A stretch of DNA of 18,129 nucleotides from an uncultured Clostridia bacterium (GCA_947588775.1 CANPZQ010000028.1:1-18129); one strand, 5' to 3'; counted from the stretch's first letter, positions 1-7,519 are shown. The notes: generated by a model not told the origin, from the letters alone. Made by a program: numbers and translations.

Positions 1-2
1 AG

Positions 3-620
3 GCCGGCGCAATCGTCAACCCCATCGCCGAAAGCGAGCCCGTCGGGGAGGAATATTTTAACGACTGCGTATTTATCGGCGATTCCGTCGCATACGGTTT
101 AAAGGCATACGGAACCGTCCCCGGGAGCAGCGTTTTGGCGAGCGTATCGATGTCGCTTTCAAAAATCGACACCGAGCAGGTCGAAGCCTCGGGCGAAAAG
201 CTCACCGTCGTCGAGGCCCTCGGCGAAATAAAGCCGAAGTATATCTATACCCTTATAGGCTCTAACAGCGCGGCGTATATGACCCCGGCGGAGATGTATC
301 AAAGCTACTCGGCGTTTTTGAATAAAATCAGGATTGCCTGCCCCGAGTCGAAGGTGTTTATCGTTTCAACAACGCCGGTAACCTCCGGAAAGGAAAGCTC
401 CCCCGAGGCCCCCGTCAAAAACGCCGACGTCGACGAGCTCAACTCCAAGCTTCTCGAATATGCTAACAACAACGGCGTATGCTATCTCGATCTGAATTCA
501 TATTTCAAGGACGAAACGGGCTATCTCAAAGCGGAATACGCCGACAACGACGGAATTCATCTTCAGGAGGCGGCCTATACCGACTTCGCCGCCTATGTTT
601 TAAGTCACACGGTTAAATAA
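3..620 (+). CDS. SGNH/GDSL-family hydrolase, 3' part
   Basis: The reading frame is open from the left edge, so the N-terminus is missing. About 205 residues remain. The SGNH fold signature is visible: block I as FIGDS with the nucleophile serine at bases 84-86, a GSN block III shortly after base 255, and DGIH (Asp/His of the catalytic pair) at 549-560. Family knowledge: such enzymes hydrolyse or transfer acyl groups, often acetyl groups on cell-wall or exported polysaccharides. In Clostridia, copies beside DUF4358 lipoproteins commonly travel with MBOAT acyltransferases, which here could only lie to the left of the window (inference). A TTG at 135 could be mistaken for a start, but the catalytic GDS lies upstream of it in the same frame, so the true start is outside the window. 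The next gene follows after 13 bases. Confidence 0.85.
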   Translation, partial: AGAIVNPIAESEPVGEEYFNDCVFIGDSVAYGLKAYGTVPGSSVLASVSMSLSKIDTEQVEASGEKLTVVEALGEIKPKYIYTLIGSNSAAYMTPAEMYQSYSAFLNKIRIACPESKVFIVSTTPVTSGKESSPEAPVKNADVDELNSKLLEYANNNGVCYLDLNSYFKDETGYLKAEYADNDGIHLQEAAYTDFAAYVLSHTVK

Positions 621-633
621 AGAAGGTACTTAT

Positions 634-1089
634 ATGAAAAGAATTTTTTGCGCGATAATTCTTGCCGCGCTGCTTTTTGCGGGCTGCTCGCAGTACGCCG
701 AACCCGACGTCGGAGAGCTTATGACCGCGCTTTTGGAAAATCAGGACGTCGCCAAGCCGACCGAGGCCACAGAAGCGGAGATTTCCGCCATCTTTGAGAT
801 AAACCCTGAGGACGTTGAAAGCCGCTCGGTTTACTACAGCGGCAAAGGCGGATATGCCGACATCGCCGCGGTTTTCGTGATGAATTCGGAGGATTTGACC
901 CAAGAAGCCGCCGACGCGCTCGACGAATACCGCCTTCAGCGTTACGAGGATTTCAAGGGCTATGCTCCCGTTGAGGCCGAAAAGCTCGAAAACGGCAGGG
1001 TTTTAACCTACGGAAGGTATGTTTTACTGCTTGTTTTGCCGGATATAGACAAGGCGGTCGAAGCTGCGGACGCGGCGTTTAAGGCATGA
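634..1089 (+). CDS. DUF4358-like lipoprotein
   Basis: A 151-residue protein with a type II signal peptide: basic MKR, a hydrophobic stretch and an LFAGC lipobox with the lipidated cysteine near residue 18. The mature part contains the pattern seen in DUF4358 proteins of Clostridia: a region leading to YYSGKGGYADIAAVFV, a helix of paired acidic/basic residues, and GRYVLLLVLPDIDKAV near the C-terminus. The function of the family is unknown. It is repeatedly found beside SGNH/MBOAT genes, which suggests a surface role in polysaccharide acylation (inference). The start ATG is preceded by AGAAGG. The stop overlaps the start of the next gene by four bases (ATGA), indicating translational coupling. 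Confidence 0.75.
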   Translation: MKRIFCAIILAALLFAGCSQYAEPDVGELMTALLENQDVAKPTEATEAEISAIFEINPEDVESRSVYYSGKGGYADIAAVFVMNSEDLTQEAADALDEYRLQRYEDFKGYAPVEAEKLENGRVLTYGRYVLLLVLPDIDKAVEAADAAFKA

Positions 1090-2720
1090 CGGCGGCGCGC
1101 AGATTTTTCGGGCTTTTCGCTTTTATAATATGCCTGCCGCTGATTTTTGTAGCCTGCGCCCCCGTCGACGCGGTAGTGTCGTTCTTCGCCGACGACGGCA
1201 CAGGGGCAATCTTCAAAATAGCCTTAGAGGCCGACCCGAAGTGCCTTGACCCGCAGCTCGCCGAGGACGAATGCTCTTTGGTAATCGCAAAAAACATGTA
1301 CGCGGGCCTTATGGAATACGACGACGACGGGACGCTTGTTAAAAAGCTCGCCGAAAGCTATACGGTTTCGGAGGACGGGCTGAAATACACCTTCAAAATA
1401 AAAAAGGGCTACGGCTGGTACGCGGCGGGGGAGTATAAACACCCCGTGACGGCCGACGACTTCGTTTTCGCGTTCCGAAGGCTTATGGATCCGCTGACCG
1501 ATTCGCCGCATTCAAAAAAATATTTTTGCATTTCAGGCGCGGCGGCCGCACGGTCGGGGAACGCCCCAAAAGAGGAAATCGGCGTATCCGCACCGGACGA
1601 ATATACCCTTGAATTTACGCTTGAATATCCGAACGCCGCTTTTTTGCAGCTTTTGGCGGAGCTTCCCGCGATGCCCTGCTGCGAGGAATTTTTTGAAAGC
1701 TCGGGCGGAAAATACGGCCTCGAGCCGGAAAACACCTGCTCAAACGGGCCGTTTTATCTGAGATTCTGGCAGTACGACCCATACGGTAAGAACAACTATG
1801 TCCGCCTGCGCAGAAATCCGAATTATTCCGATACCGACGAGGTTTATCCGGCCGGTATAAACTATCTCATAACAAAGGAAAAGGACGTCAGGGAGGCCGA
1901 TTTTCACGACGGTTCGACCGACGCGGTTATTTTCCCTGCCGGAAGCGCGGCAGGCACCGACGGGAGCTATCTTTACGGCTATGCGGCGACGGCGGGGATT
2001 ATCTTCAACGAAAAAAACGAGGCTTTTCAGAATCCCGAAATAAGGGAGCTGTTTTCGCTCGCAATAAACCGCGAAAAGCTCTGCGAGGACGCGCCGGAGC
2101 TTTTGAAGCCCGCGCAGACGCTTATTCCGAACGAGGGAGCAATAGCAAAGAGCGGGTACTCGGCCGAAATCGACGAAAACGCGCTTACGGAAAACGCCGC
2201 GATGGCCGAATACCGCCAAAGCTTTCTTTTGGACGACAAGCAGCGTTCCGGGCTTATCGGAATGACGGTGATGGTTCCGGAGGATTTTGCCTGCGGCTAT
2301 CTTTTGGACGCGCTTTCCGACGGCTGGTACGACGTTTTCGGGATTCATTTCGGCATCGAAACCGTGAACCTGCGCGACTATGCGCAAAGGCTCGAAAAGG
2401 GCGACTATGATTTCGCGCTTTTAACGGTGAAATCCCGCGAGCCGTCGCCGCTCGGCTTTCTGAGGCCGTTTTCAAGGGACGGCGGAATCGGGCTTTCGGT
2501 TCCCGAGGCGCAGAGCGCGCTTTCGGGGGAGGGAAGCTATCCCGACGCGGAATCTATGATAGAAGCCTGTTCAAAGGCGGAAAAGGCGATTATAGAGGGA
2601 AGGCGGTTTATTCCGCTTTGGTACCTTCCGACGGTATGCGCTTTCGACGGCGACGCCGAGGGGCTTCGCTTCGACGCATACAGCGAAACGGTTTACTTTG
2701 AGGACGCAAAGAAGTTCTGA
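1086..2720 (+). CDS. Oligopeptide ABC-type substrate-binding lipoprotein (SBP family 5)
   Basis: A 544-residue protein, the normal length for OppA/DppA-type binding proteins. The N-terminus is a signal peptide ending in a VAC lipobox with cysteine near residue 24, so the protein is probably anchored outside the membrane. Family 5 features in order are DPKCLDPQLAED and AKNMYAGLMEYDDDG near the start, LAESYTVSEDGLKYTFKIKKG, then TADDFVFAFRRLMDP, and later NGPFYLRFWQYDP with LRRNPNYSD. The family delivers peptides or related ligands to an ABC permease. No permease or ATPase gene follows, because a terminator and a gene on the other strand come next. It is therefore an orphan binding protein or a sensor-like one. 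It starts at ATG 1086, overlapping the stop of the DUF4358 gene. Confidence 0.88.
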   Translation: MTAARRFFGLFAFIICLPLIFVACAPVDAVVSFFADDGTGAIFKIALEADPKCLDPQLAEDECSLVIAKNMYAGLMEYDDDGTLVKKLAESYTVSEDGLKYTFKIKKGYGWYAAGEYKHPVTADDFVFAFRRLMDPLTDSPHSKKYFCISGAAAARSGNAPKEEIGVSAPDEYTLEFTLEYPNAAFLQLLAELPAMPCCEEFFESSGGKYGLEPENTCSNGPFYLRFWQYDPYGKNNYVRLRRNPNYSDTDEVYPAGINYLITKEKDVREADFHDGSTDAVIFPAGSAAGTDGSYLYGYAATAGIIFNEKNEAFQNPEIRELFSLAINREKLCEDAPELLKPAQTLIPNEGAIAKSGYSAEIDENALTENAAMAEYRQSFLLDDKQRSGLIGMTVMVPEDFACGYLLDALSDGWYDVFGIHFGIETVNLRDYAQRLEKGDYDFALLTVKSREPSPLGFLRPFSRDGGIGLSVPEAQSALSGEGSYPDAESMIEACSKAEKAIIEGRRFIPLWYLPTVCAFDGDAEGLRFDAYSETVYFEDAKKF

Positions 2721-2727
2721 GGCAAAA

Positions 2728-2758
2728 ATAAAAAAAGCCCGCTGCGGGCTTTCTTTAT
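2728..2758. terminator. Bidirectional intrinsic terminator
   Basis: The inverted repeat AAAGCCCG (2734-2741) / CGGGCTTT (2745-2752) is flanked by an A-run on the left and a T-rich stretch on the right. It can therefore stop both the + strand binding-protein operon and the minus-strand rpmB transcript, which converge here. Confidence 0.9.
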
Positions 2759-2769
2759 TGCTGATGTAA

Positions 2770-2955
2770 TTATGCTCTCGTAACTTTGCCGGATCTGAGG
2801 CAGCGGGAGCAAACATAAACGTGGCAAGGGGTTCCGTTCTTGACTACCTTGACTCTCTTGACATTGGGCTTCCAGGTTCTGTTGGTTCTTCTGTGTGAGT
2901 GAGAAACTTTGATACCGAAAGTAACGCCCTTTCCGCAGACTTCGCATTTAGCCAT
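2770..2955 (-). CDS. rpmB: 50S ribosomal protein L28, zinc-ribbon (C+) form
   Basis: A 61-residue basic protein beginning MAKCEVCGKG and ending SGKVTRA, the usual size and ends of L28, a component of the large ribosomal subunit. The motif SHSHRRTNRTWKPN is typical of the family. Two CxxC pairs (C4/C7 and CSRC near residues 51-54) show the zinc-binding C+ version rather than the cysteine-free paralogue found in some Firmicutes. The start is ATG at 2953-2955 because a perfect AGGAGGTG (minus strand, 2963-2970) lies seven bases upstream. An in-frame ATG nine codons further up (2982) would place this site inside the gene and is rejected. The gene stands alone, with its own promoter and a shared terminator. 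Confidence 0.97.
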   Translation of the reverse strand: MAKCEVCGKGVTFGIKVSHSHRRTNRTWKPNVKRVKVVKNGTPCHVYVCSRCLRSGKVTRA

Positions 2956-2997
2956 GAGGCTGCACCTCCTTTTGTTTGTCATGGAATCACAAAGTAT

Positions 2998-3026
2998 ATC
3001 TTAGCAAATTTTTTTATAAAATGCAA
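2998..3026 (-). promoter_or_regulatory. Sigma-A type promoter of rpmB
   Basis: Read on the minus strand: TTGCAT (plus coordinates 3021-3026), a 17-base spacer, then TAAGAT (2998-3003). It is followed by an A/T-rich leader to the AGGAGGTG of rpmB. The spacing is ideal and the region is A/T-rich relative to its surroundings. No riboswitch-like fold or Zur-type box was recognised. Confidence 0.6.
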
Positions 3027-3075
3027 GTGTTTTCTGAAAAAAGTTTCAGATATTTTCAAATCTTTTCCTAACTGC

Positions 3076-3104
3076 TTGCTATTTTCGGAAATTTATAGTA
3101 CAAT
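3076..3104 (+). promoter_or_regulatory. Sigma-A type promoter of the M50-scpAB operon
   Basis: TTGCTA (3076-3081), a 17-base spacer, and TACAAT (3099-3104) lie about 35 bases before the M50 protease start. It is divergent from the rpmB promoter and probably drives the long run of genes through scpA, scpB and beyond. Confidence 0.65.
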
Positions 3105-3138
3105 AGAAGAAGATGTTTCCAAGAAAGGAGCCTATGAG

Positions 3139-3807
3139 ATGTCATTTTTACTGAGATACTCCGGCATAGACCTTGTAATCCAGCTCTGCATCCGTCTGCT
3201 TATAGTCTTTACGATTTTGCCGATACATGAATACGCCCACGGCTACGCCGCAAGAAAGCTCGGCGACAACACCGCGCTGATTTCCGGGAGGCTTACCCTT
3301 AACCCGCTCGCGCACGTCCACCCCGTCGGCGCGTTAATGCTGATTTTGTTCGGCTTCGGCTGGGCGAAGCCGGTTCCCGTCAATCCGCGAAACTTTGAGC
3401 ACTACAAGCGCGACATGGCGATAACCGCCTTCGCGGGGCCGCTTTCAAACCTTATTTGCGCCTTCGCCGCGATTTTCGTCGACAGGATTCTATATAATTT
3501 AGCCTTATCCATGGAATCGCTCGGGCTTGTTTACGCCTATTTGGCGGTTCAGTATTTCGCGACAATCAACCTCTCGCTCGCCGTCTTTAACCTTCTGCCG
3601 ATTTATCCCCTCGACGGCGGAAACATTCTCGCCTACTTCCTTCCCGCAAAGGCGAACGCCTTCATCTACAAATATTCCAACTATATCCAGATAGCCCTGA
3701 TAGCCCTTATCTATCTCGGAATCCTCTCGGGGCCGCTCTCGTGGTTCATAGAGAAAATCTACAACCTGTTCAACCTGCTCTTCTTCTGGGTGGACTTCAT
3801 TTTCTGA
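3139..3807 (+). CDS. Site-2 protease family membrane metalloprotease (M50)
   Basis: A 222-residue membrane protein. A first hydrophobic helix carries the zinc motif HEYAH (residues 30-34, HExxH), and the later NLLPIYPLDGG supplies the third zinc ligand in an LDGG motif, as in compact YwhC-like S2P relatives. Several further hydrophobic segments give a multi-spanning topology. S2P enzymes cut substrates within the membrane, but the substrate here is unknown. ATG 3139 is preceded by AAAGGAG (3124-3130), eight bases away. The open frame runs further upstream to 2899, but that part overlaps rpmB and both promoters, so it is not coding. A small M50 protease directly before scpA is a common arrangement in Firmicutes. 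Confidence 0.92.
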   Translation: MSFLLRYSGIDLVIQLCIRLLIVFTILPIHEYAHGYAARKLGDNTALISGRLTLNPLAHVHPVGALMLILFGFGWAKPVPVNPRNFEHYKRDMAITAFAGPLSNLICAFAAIFVDRILYNLALSMESLGLVYAYLAVQYFATINLSLAVFNLLPIYPLDGGNILAYFLPAKANAFIYKYSNYIQIALIALIYLGILSGPLSWFIEKIYNLFNLLFFWVDFIF

Positions 3808-3816
3808 GGAGACTGA

Positions 3817-4542
3817 ATGAACGCTTATTCATACCGGCTTGAAAGCTTCGAGGGGCCGCTCGATTTGCTGCTTTTTTTGATTACGAAGCACAAGCTGAAC
3901 ATCAACGACATAAAAATATCCCTGCTTTTGGACCAGTACCTTGAGTACATCGAGGGCGTTGAGGAGCAGGACTTCGAGTATGCCGGGGAATTTTTGGAGA
4001 TGGCCGCGCGGCTTATACTCATAAAAACGCTGTCGCTTCTTCCGAAGCACGAGGAAGCGGCGGAGATGAAGCGGGAGCTTCAGGGGCGGCTGATTGAATA
4101 CAGCCTCTGCAAGCAGGCCGCGGGAAAGCTCCGCGAAAGCTACCGCGGCGACAGGGTTTATGTAAAAAAGCAGTCGAAAATAGAGATGTCGAAGGCTTAT
4201 ACCCACACCCACAGCCCCGACGACCTCTTGGCTGCGTATTTCGGAATTTCGTCGCAGCGGGCGAGAACCGCGCCTGTGAACGCCTCCGTTTTCCGGCCTA
4301 TCGTTTCCAAAAAAATAGTTTCCGTAACATCGAAAATACTTTTTGTCATGCGCAGGCTCTACAAAACCGGAAAGTGCGATATGTCCTCGCTCTACGACGG
4401 CATGACCGACCGTTCCGAGAAAATCGCGACATTTCTTGCGATTTTAGAGCTCACAAAATCGGGAAGAATATATCTTAACGACGACAACACCGAAATCACC
4501 TTTGACCGCACCAGAAAACGCCGCAGAGAAAGCGAGGAATAA
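3817..4542 (+). CDS. scpA: Segregation and condensation protein A
   Basis: A 241-residue kleisin. The opening YSYRLESFEGPLDLLLFLI is the family hallmark, followed by the acidic helix around DQYLEYIEGV and the LEMAARLILIKTLSLLP segment. The C-terminal winged-helix region contains the cap that binds the SMC head. ScpA bridges SMC ATPase heads and binds ScpB to compact and separate chromosomes. It starts nine bases after the protease gene. Its ribosome binding site GAGGAG overlaps that gene's TGA stop, so the two are probably coupled. scpB follows two bases later. Confidence 0.97.
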   Translation: MNAYSYRLESFEGPLDLLLFLITKHKLNINDIKISLLLDQYLEYIEGVEEQDFEYAGEFLEMAARLILIKTLSLLPKHEEAAEMKRELQGRLIEYSLCKQAAGKLRESYRGDRVYVKKQSKIEMSKAYTHTHSPDDLLAAYFGISSQRARTAPVNASVFRPIVSKKIVSVTSKILFVMRRLYKTGKCDMSSLYDGMTDRSEKIATFLAILELTKSGRIYLNDDNTEITFDRTRKRRRESEE

Positions 4543-4544
4543 AT

Positions 4545-5087
4545 ATGCAGCTCGATGAAAAAATTTCCGTCATAGAGGCTATACTCTTCGCGAGCGGCGA
4601 ACCAATCGAAACGGACAAGCTCGCCTACAGCGCGGGCGTCGACGTTTCGGACATTCATAAGCTCGTCGGGCTTCTTAACTCTGAATATTCGGAGCGGGGC
4701 TCCGCGCTCGAGGTTCTGAAGCTTGAGGACAGCTACCAGCTCGCCACGCGCGAGGAATACGCGCCTTATATCCGTTCTGCGCTTGAATCGAAGCGTTCGG
4801 CGACCCTTTCGCCGGCGGCGATGGAGGCTCTGACTATTATAGCCTACAACCAGCCCGTCACAAGGAGCTTCGTCGAGGACGTCAGGGGAGTTGATTCGAG
4901 CGGAGTTATCACAAACCTTCTTGAAAAGGAGCTTATCGAGGAGGCGGGAAGGCTCGACGTTCCGGGACGGCCGGTTACGTTCAGGACGACCGCGAATTTC
5001 CTGAGATGCTTCGGCCTCGCCTCAATCGACGACCTGCCGCCGCTTCCGAGCGACAATTCGCAGGTGACGTTTGACGACGTGGAGTGA
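4545..5087 (+). CDS. scpB: Segregation and condensation protein B
   Basis: A 180-residue protein of normal length with two winged-helix domains. It opens with VIEAILFASGEPIE, and the second half contains LSPAAMEALTIIAYNQPVTR and VDSSGVITNLLEKELIEEAGR, both diagnostic for ScpB. It dimerises and binds ScpA in the SMC-ScpAB condensin complex. ATG 4545 follows the scpA stop by two bases, with GCGAGGAA just upstream inside scpA. Its own stop TGA (5085-5087) sits in the leader of the next gene. Confidence 0.97.
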   Translation: MQLDEKISVIEAILFASGEPIETDKLAYSAGVDVSDIHKLVGLLNSEYSERGSALEVLKLEDSYQLATREEYAPYIRSALESKRSATLSPAAMEALTIIAYNQPVTRSFVEDVRGVDSSGVITNLLEKELIEEAGRLDVPGRPVTFRTTANFLRCFGLASIDDLPPLPSDNSQVTFDDVE

Positions 5088-5122
5088 CCAAATTTTCCTT
5101 CGGAAGGGAGGGAGCCGCAAGC

Positions 5123-5953
5123 TTGACAGTTTTATTTATAATTTTGGGCGTAATTGCCGCCGTAATAGCTTTAATAGTTGTGCTGCTGCATTTTTCCGTT
5201 AAGGCCTACGTTGAGGCGGACAAAAAAAGCCTAAGCCTTGCGGTAAAGTATCTTTGGTTCACGGTTTACCGGTTAAAGCTTCCCGAAGAAAAGGAGGAAG
5301 TCCCTCCCGCAGATGCAAATCCCACCGAGCCGGAACCCGAACCCGAGGAGCCTCAGTTTGAGCTTTACGACGTTCCGATGACGGATTCTACCTCGGAGGA
5401 AGAAGCGAAAGAGCTTCATGAAAAAGCCGCAGAGAAAGCTCGGGAAGAAGAACCGGAGGAAACCGAAGAGGAAGAATCCGATGAGCCTTCCGATAGCGAG
5501 GACGGCGGGGACGAGCCCTCCGAAAAGGAGCCGAAGCCAACGGTTTTGGAGATGTGGGAGGAGTACAAAAAGTACATTCCCGCCGGAAAAAAGGCATTTC
5601 GCAGGCTTTTGAAGCTGATTCGGTTTTATAACCTCGACGTTTATCTTAAAATCGGCAGCGACGACCCATATAAGGCCGGGCTTAACTTCGGTACGGTAAA
5701 CGCGGTTTTCTATAACGCCCTCGCGCTTTTATGCTGTTTGTTTACGGTTAAGCTTGAGCGAAGCGAAATCGAGTGCGACTATGAAAACAAGGTTATGGAA
5801 TTTAACCTTAAAACGGCGGTCTACGTCCGTCCGAGCGCGGTCGCAGCTCTTGCCGCTTACCTCGGGATATACTATCTTAAGATTCGCAAAAGCATGAAAA
5901 AGCTTTCAGATAACGCAAAAAACAAGGCAAAGGAGAATTCTGAAAATGAGTGA
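5123..5953 (+). CDS. DUF2953 membrane protein (YtfI-like), probable TTG start
   Basis: A protein of about 276 residues with one N-terminal membrane helix and the motif VKAYVEADKKSLSLAVKYLW typical of DUF2953. This is followed by a long Glu/Pro/Asp-rich stretch (roughly residues 52-142), then the second half of the domain (LDVYLKIGSDDPYKAGLNFG). In Bacillus the homologue ytfI precedes ytfJ, as here, which suggests a sporulation-linked role (inference). Start choice: a GTG at 5084 overlaps the scpB stop but has no good ribosome binding site. TTG at 5123 has GGAG (5111-5114) eight bases upstream and places the membrane helix at the very N-terminus. TTTTCCTT (5093-5100) could pair with AAGGGAGG (5104-5111) and partly cover this site. 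The end overlaps the next gene by eight bases. Confidence 0.8.
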   Translation: MTVLFIILGVIAAVIALIVVLLHFSVKAYVEADKKSLSLAVKYLWFTVYRLKLPEEKEEVPPADANPTEPEPEPEEPQFELYDVPMTDSTSEEEAKELHEKAAEKAREEEPEETEEEESDEPSDSEDGGDEPSEKEPKPTVLEMWEEYKKYIPAGKKAFRRLLKLIRFYNLDVYLKIGSDDPYKAGLNFGTVNAVFYNALALLCCLFTVKLERSEIECDYENKVMEFNLKTAVYVRPSAVAALAAYLGIYYLKIRKSMKKLSDNAKNKAKENSENE

Positions 5954-6359
5954 AAAATCAACAAACCTCGAAATTCTGGTAAAAACAGCCATCGAAAAAA
6001 TCAAGGAAATGGTCGACGTTGAAACGGTAATCGGAAAACCCATCGTCACCGACAGCGGAATCACCATTATCCCGGTTTCAAAGGTTTCCGTGGGCTTCGG
6101 CTCGGGCGGCTCCGACCTTCCCACAAAGCAGGCAAAGGAGCTTTTCGGCGGCGGCGCGGGCGGCGGAGTTTCAATCCAGCCGATAGCGTTTATAACAATC
6201 ATGCCTGACGGAAACGTAAGGCTTTTGCAGATGACAATCAACGCCCCGAAGGAAAACGCGGCTCTCGCCCTTATCCCCGAGGTTGTCGACAAAATCAGCG
6301 GAATTATTTCCAAGGGCAAGCAGGGCGCGGAAAATCCTTCCGACGGCGCGGCGGAATAA
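5946..6359 (+). CDS. ytfJ: GerW family sporulation protein (YtfJ)
   Basis: A 137-residue soluble protein with the conserved core of the GerW/YtfJ family: VDVETVIGKPIVTDSG, then TIIPVSKVSVGFGSGG, a glycine-rich FGGGAGGGV, and IQPIAFITI. The family is found in endospore formers and is linked to spore formation and germination. In B. subtilis the gene is expressed in the forespore. The start ATG lies inside the end of the DUF2953 gene with AAAGGAG just upstream, so the two are translationally coupled. Its presence is one of the better indications that this organism forms spores. Confidence 0.92.
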   Translation: MSEKSTNLEILVKTAIEKIKEMVDVETVIGKPIVTDSGITIIPVSKVSVGFGSGGSDLPTKQAKELFGGGAGGGVSIQPIAFITIMPDGNVRLLQMTINAPKENAALALIPEVVDKISGIISKGKQGAENPSDGAAE

Positions 6360-6362
6360 AAC

Positions 6363-6390
6363 GTATTTTTTGAGCATTAAGGCATAAACT
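6363..6390 (+). promoter_or_regulatory. Candidate mother-cell (sigma-E-like) promoter
   Basis: CATAAACT (6383-6390, followed by AT) fits the CATAnnnT(A) form of sporulation mother-cell -10 elements. GTATTTT (6363-6369), 13 bases upstream, is a partial match to the sigma-E -35. The B. subtilis dacB gene is known to be sigma-E dependent, which makes this reading attractive. The match is by eye and the -35 is weak. Confidence 0.35.
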
Positions 6391-6420
6391 ATCTTCCGTG
6401 ACAAAAGTCTTACGGAGGAT
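6391..6420 (+). promoter_or_regulatory. RNA hairpin covering the D,D-carboxypeptidase ribosome binding site
   Basis: ATCTTCCGT (6391-6399) can pair over nine positions, one of them G-U, with ACGGAGGAT (6412-6420), which is the Shine-Dalgarno of the next gene. An inner GAC/GTC helix (6400-6402 with 6407-6409) closes on an AAAA loop, with two unpaired T residues at 6410-6411. There is no T-run after it, so it is not a terminator. It would block translation on any transcript that contains both arms. Confidence 0.6.
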
Positions 6421-6425
6421 TGTTT

Positions 6426-7502
6426 ATGGAATATATTAAAAAGATGGTTGTCTGCCTGATTTGTCTTGCGGCGATTGCGACCGTCATATGTATAAACGTA
6501 CGCGCTGAGGATATTGTTTCAAACGCCAAGGCGGAAATTCTGATTGACGCCGGCAGCGGCAGGGTTATCCACGAAAAAAACGCCGATTTAAAGCTCCAGA
6601 TGGCGTCGACCACGAAGATTATGACGGCGATACTGACGCTTGAATCGGGCGATATAGACGAGCCGTTCACGGTCGACGCCGAGGCGATTAAGGTCGAGGG
6701 CTCGTCGATGGGGCTTTTGGAGGGCGACACCGTAACAAAGCGTGATTTGTGCTACGGAATGCTCCTTCCGAGCGGAAACGACGCGGCAAACGCCTCTGCG
6801 GTCGCGGTTTCGGGAAGCGTTGAGGAGTTTGTTAAGCTTATGAACCGCAAGGCCGAGGAGCTCGGGCTTAATTCGACACGCTTCGTAACGCCGTCGGGGC
6901 TTGACGACTTCACCGACGAACACTATTCGACGGCTCGGGACATGGCGAAGCTCGCGGCATATGCCATTAAAAACGACGTTTTCCGCGAAATATGCTCTAC
7001 GCAATCAATAAGCCTCGACCTCGGCGGAAGAAGCCTCTGGCTCGGCAACACCAACAAGCTCTTATCGGGCTGCGAGGGCGTTTACGGCGTTAAGACCGGC
7101 TTCACCGATAAGGCGGGAAGGTGCCTTATTACCGCATGCGAGCGCGGCGGAATCGACCTTATCTGCGTGACGTTAAGCGACGCTACCGACTGGATTGACC
7201 ACGAGGGAATGTATGCCTACGGCTTTCGGCGGCTCGAACGGGTAGATTTGGGCGGCGAGGAATTTTCCGTCGACGCGGTCGGCGCGAACGTGAACGTTTG
7301 CAGGGTCGAAAGCGAAAAGCTCTCTTTTACCCTTGAAAAAGGGGAGGGGGAGCGGATTGAAAAAACCGTTATTCTGCCGGGGTTCGTCTATGCGCCCGCA
7401 AGGCGAGGCGACGAGGTCGGTCAGGTGATATATCGGCTTGACGGCGGGGTTCTCGCCGTTTCAAAGCTTATTCTTTCGGAGGATTTGTGTTCCGCCGGAT
7501 AA
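6426..7502 (+). CDS. D-alanyl-D-alanine carboxypeptidase (S11, DacB/DacF-like)
   Basis: A 358-residue penicillin-binding protein with an N-terminal signal sequence (hydrophobic residues 8-24, ending around VRAED). All three active-site motifs are present: STTK with nucleophile S61 and K64, SGN at 116-118, and KTG at 223-225. A C-terminal beta-rich domain like that of PBP5 follows. The enzyme removes the terminal D-alanine from peptidoglycan stem peptides outside the membrane. The position after ytfJ and before rluB suggests the sporulation enzyme that limits cross-linking of spore cortex, like B. subtilis DacB (inference). ATG 6426 is chosen over TTG 6420 because GGAGG (6414-6418) is seven bases before it. 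Its leader contains a hairpin hiding that site. Confidence 0.93.
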   Translation: MEYIKKMVVCLICLAAIATVICINVRAEDIVSNAKAEILIDAGSGRVIHEKNADLKLQMASTTKIMTAILTLESGDIDEPFTVDAEAIKVEGSSMGLLEGDTVTKRDLCYGMLLPSGNDAANASAVAVSGSVEEFVKLMNRKAEELGLNSTRFVTPSGLDDFTDEHYSTARDMAKLAAYAIKNDVFREICSTQSISLDLGGRSLWLGNTNKLLSGCEGVYGVKTGFTDKAGRCLITACERGGIDLICVTLSDATDWIDHEGMYAYGFRRLERVDLGGEEFSVDAVGANVNVCRVESEKLSFTLEKGEGERIEKTVILPGFVYAPARRGDEVGQVIYRLDGGVLAVSKLILSEDLCSAG

Positions 7503-7519
7503 ATTTGAGGACGTAATTT

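Noticed and set aside
1740..2387. A 215-codon open frame on the minus strand inside the binding-protein gene
   Set aside because: It is antisense to a well-supported gene, has no ribosome binding site and no recognisable motif. Long antisense frames are expected in G+C-rich third-position genes.
2899..3138. An 80-codon N-terminal extension of the M50 protease gene
   Set aside because: It overlaps rpmB on the other strand and both divergent promoters. A good ribosome binding site (3124-3130) precedes ATG 3139, and the added residues do not resemble the family.
6391..6420. Reading the pre-carboxypeptidase hairpin as a transcription terminator
   Set aside because: No T-run follows the stem, and the right arm is the ribosome binding site itself, so translational control is the better reading.
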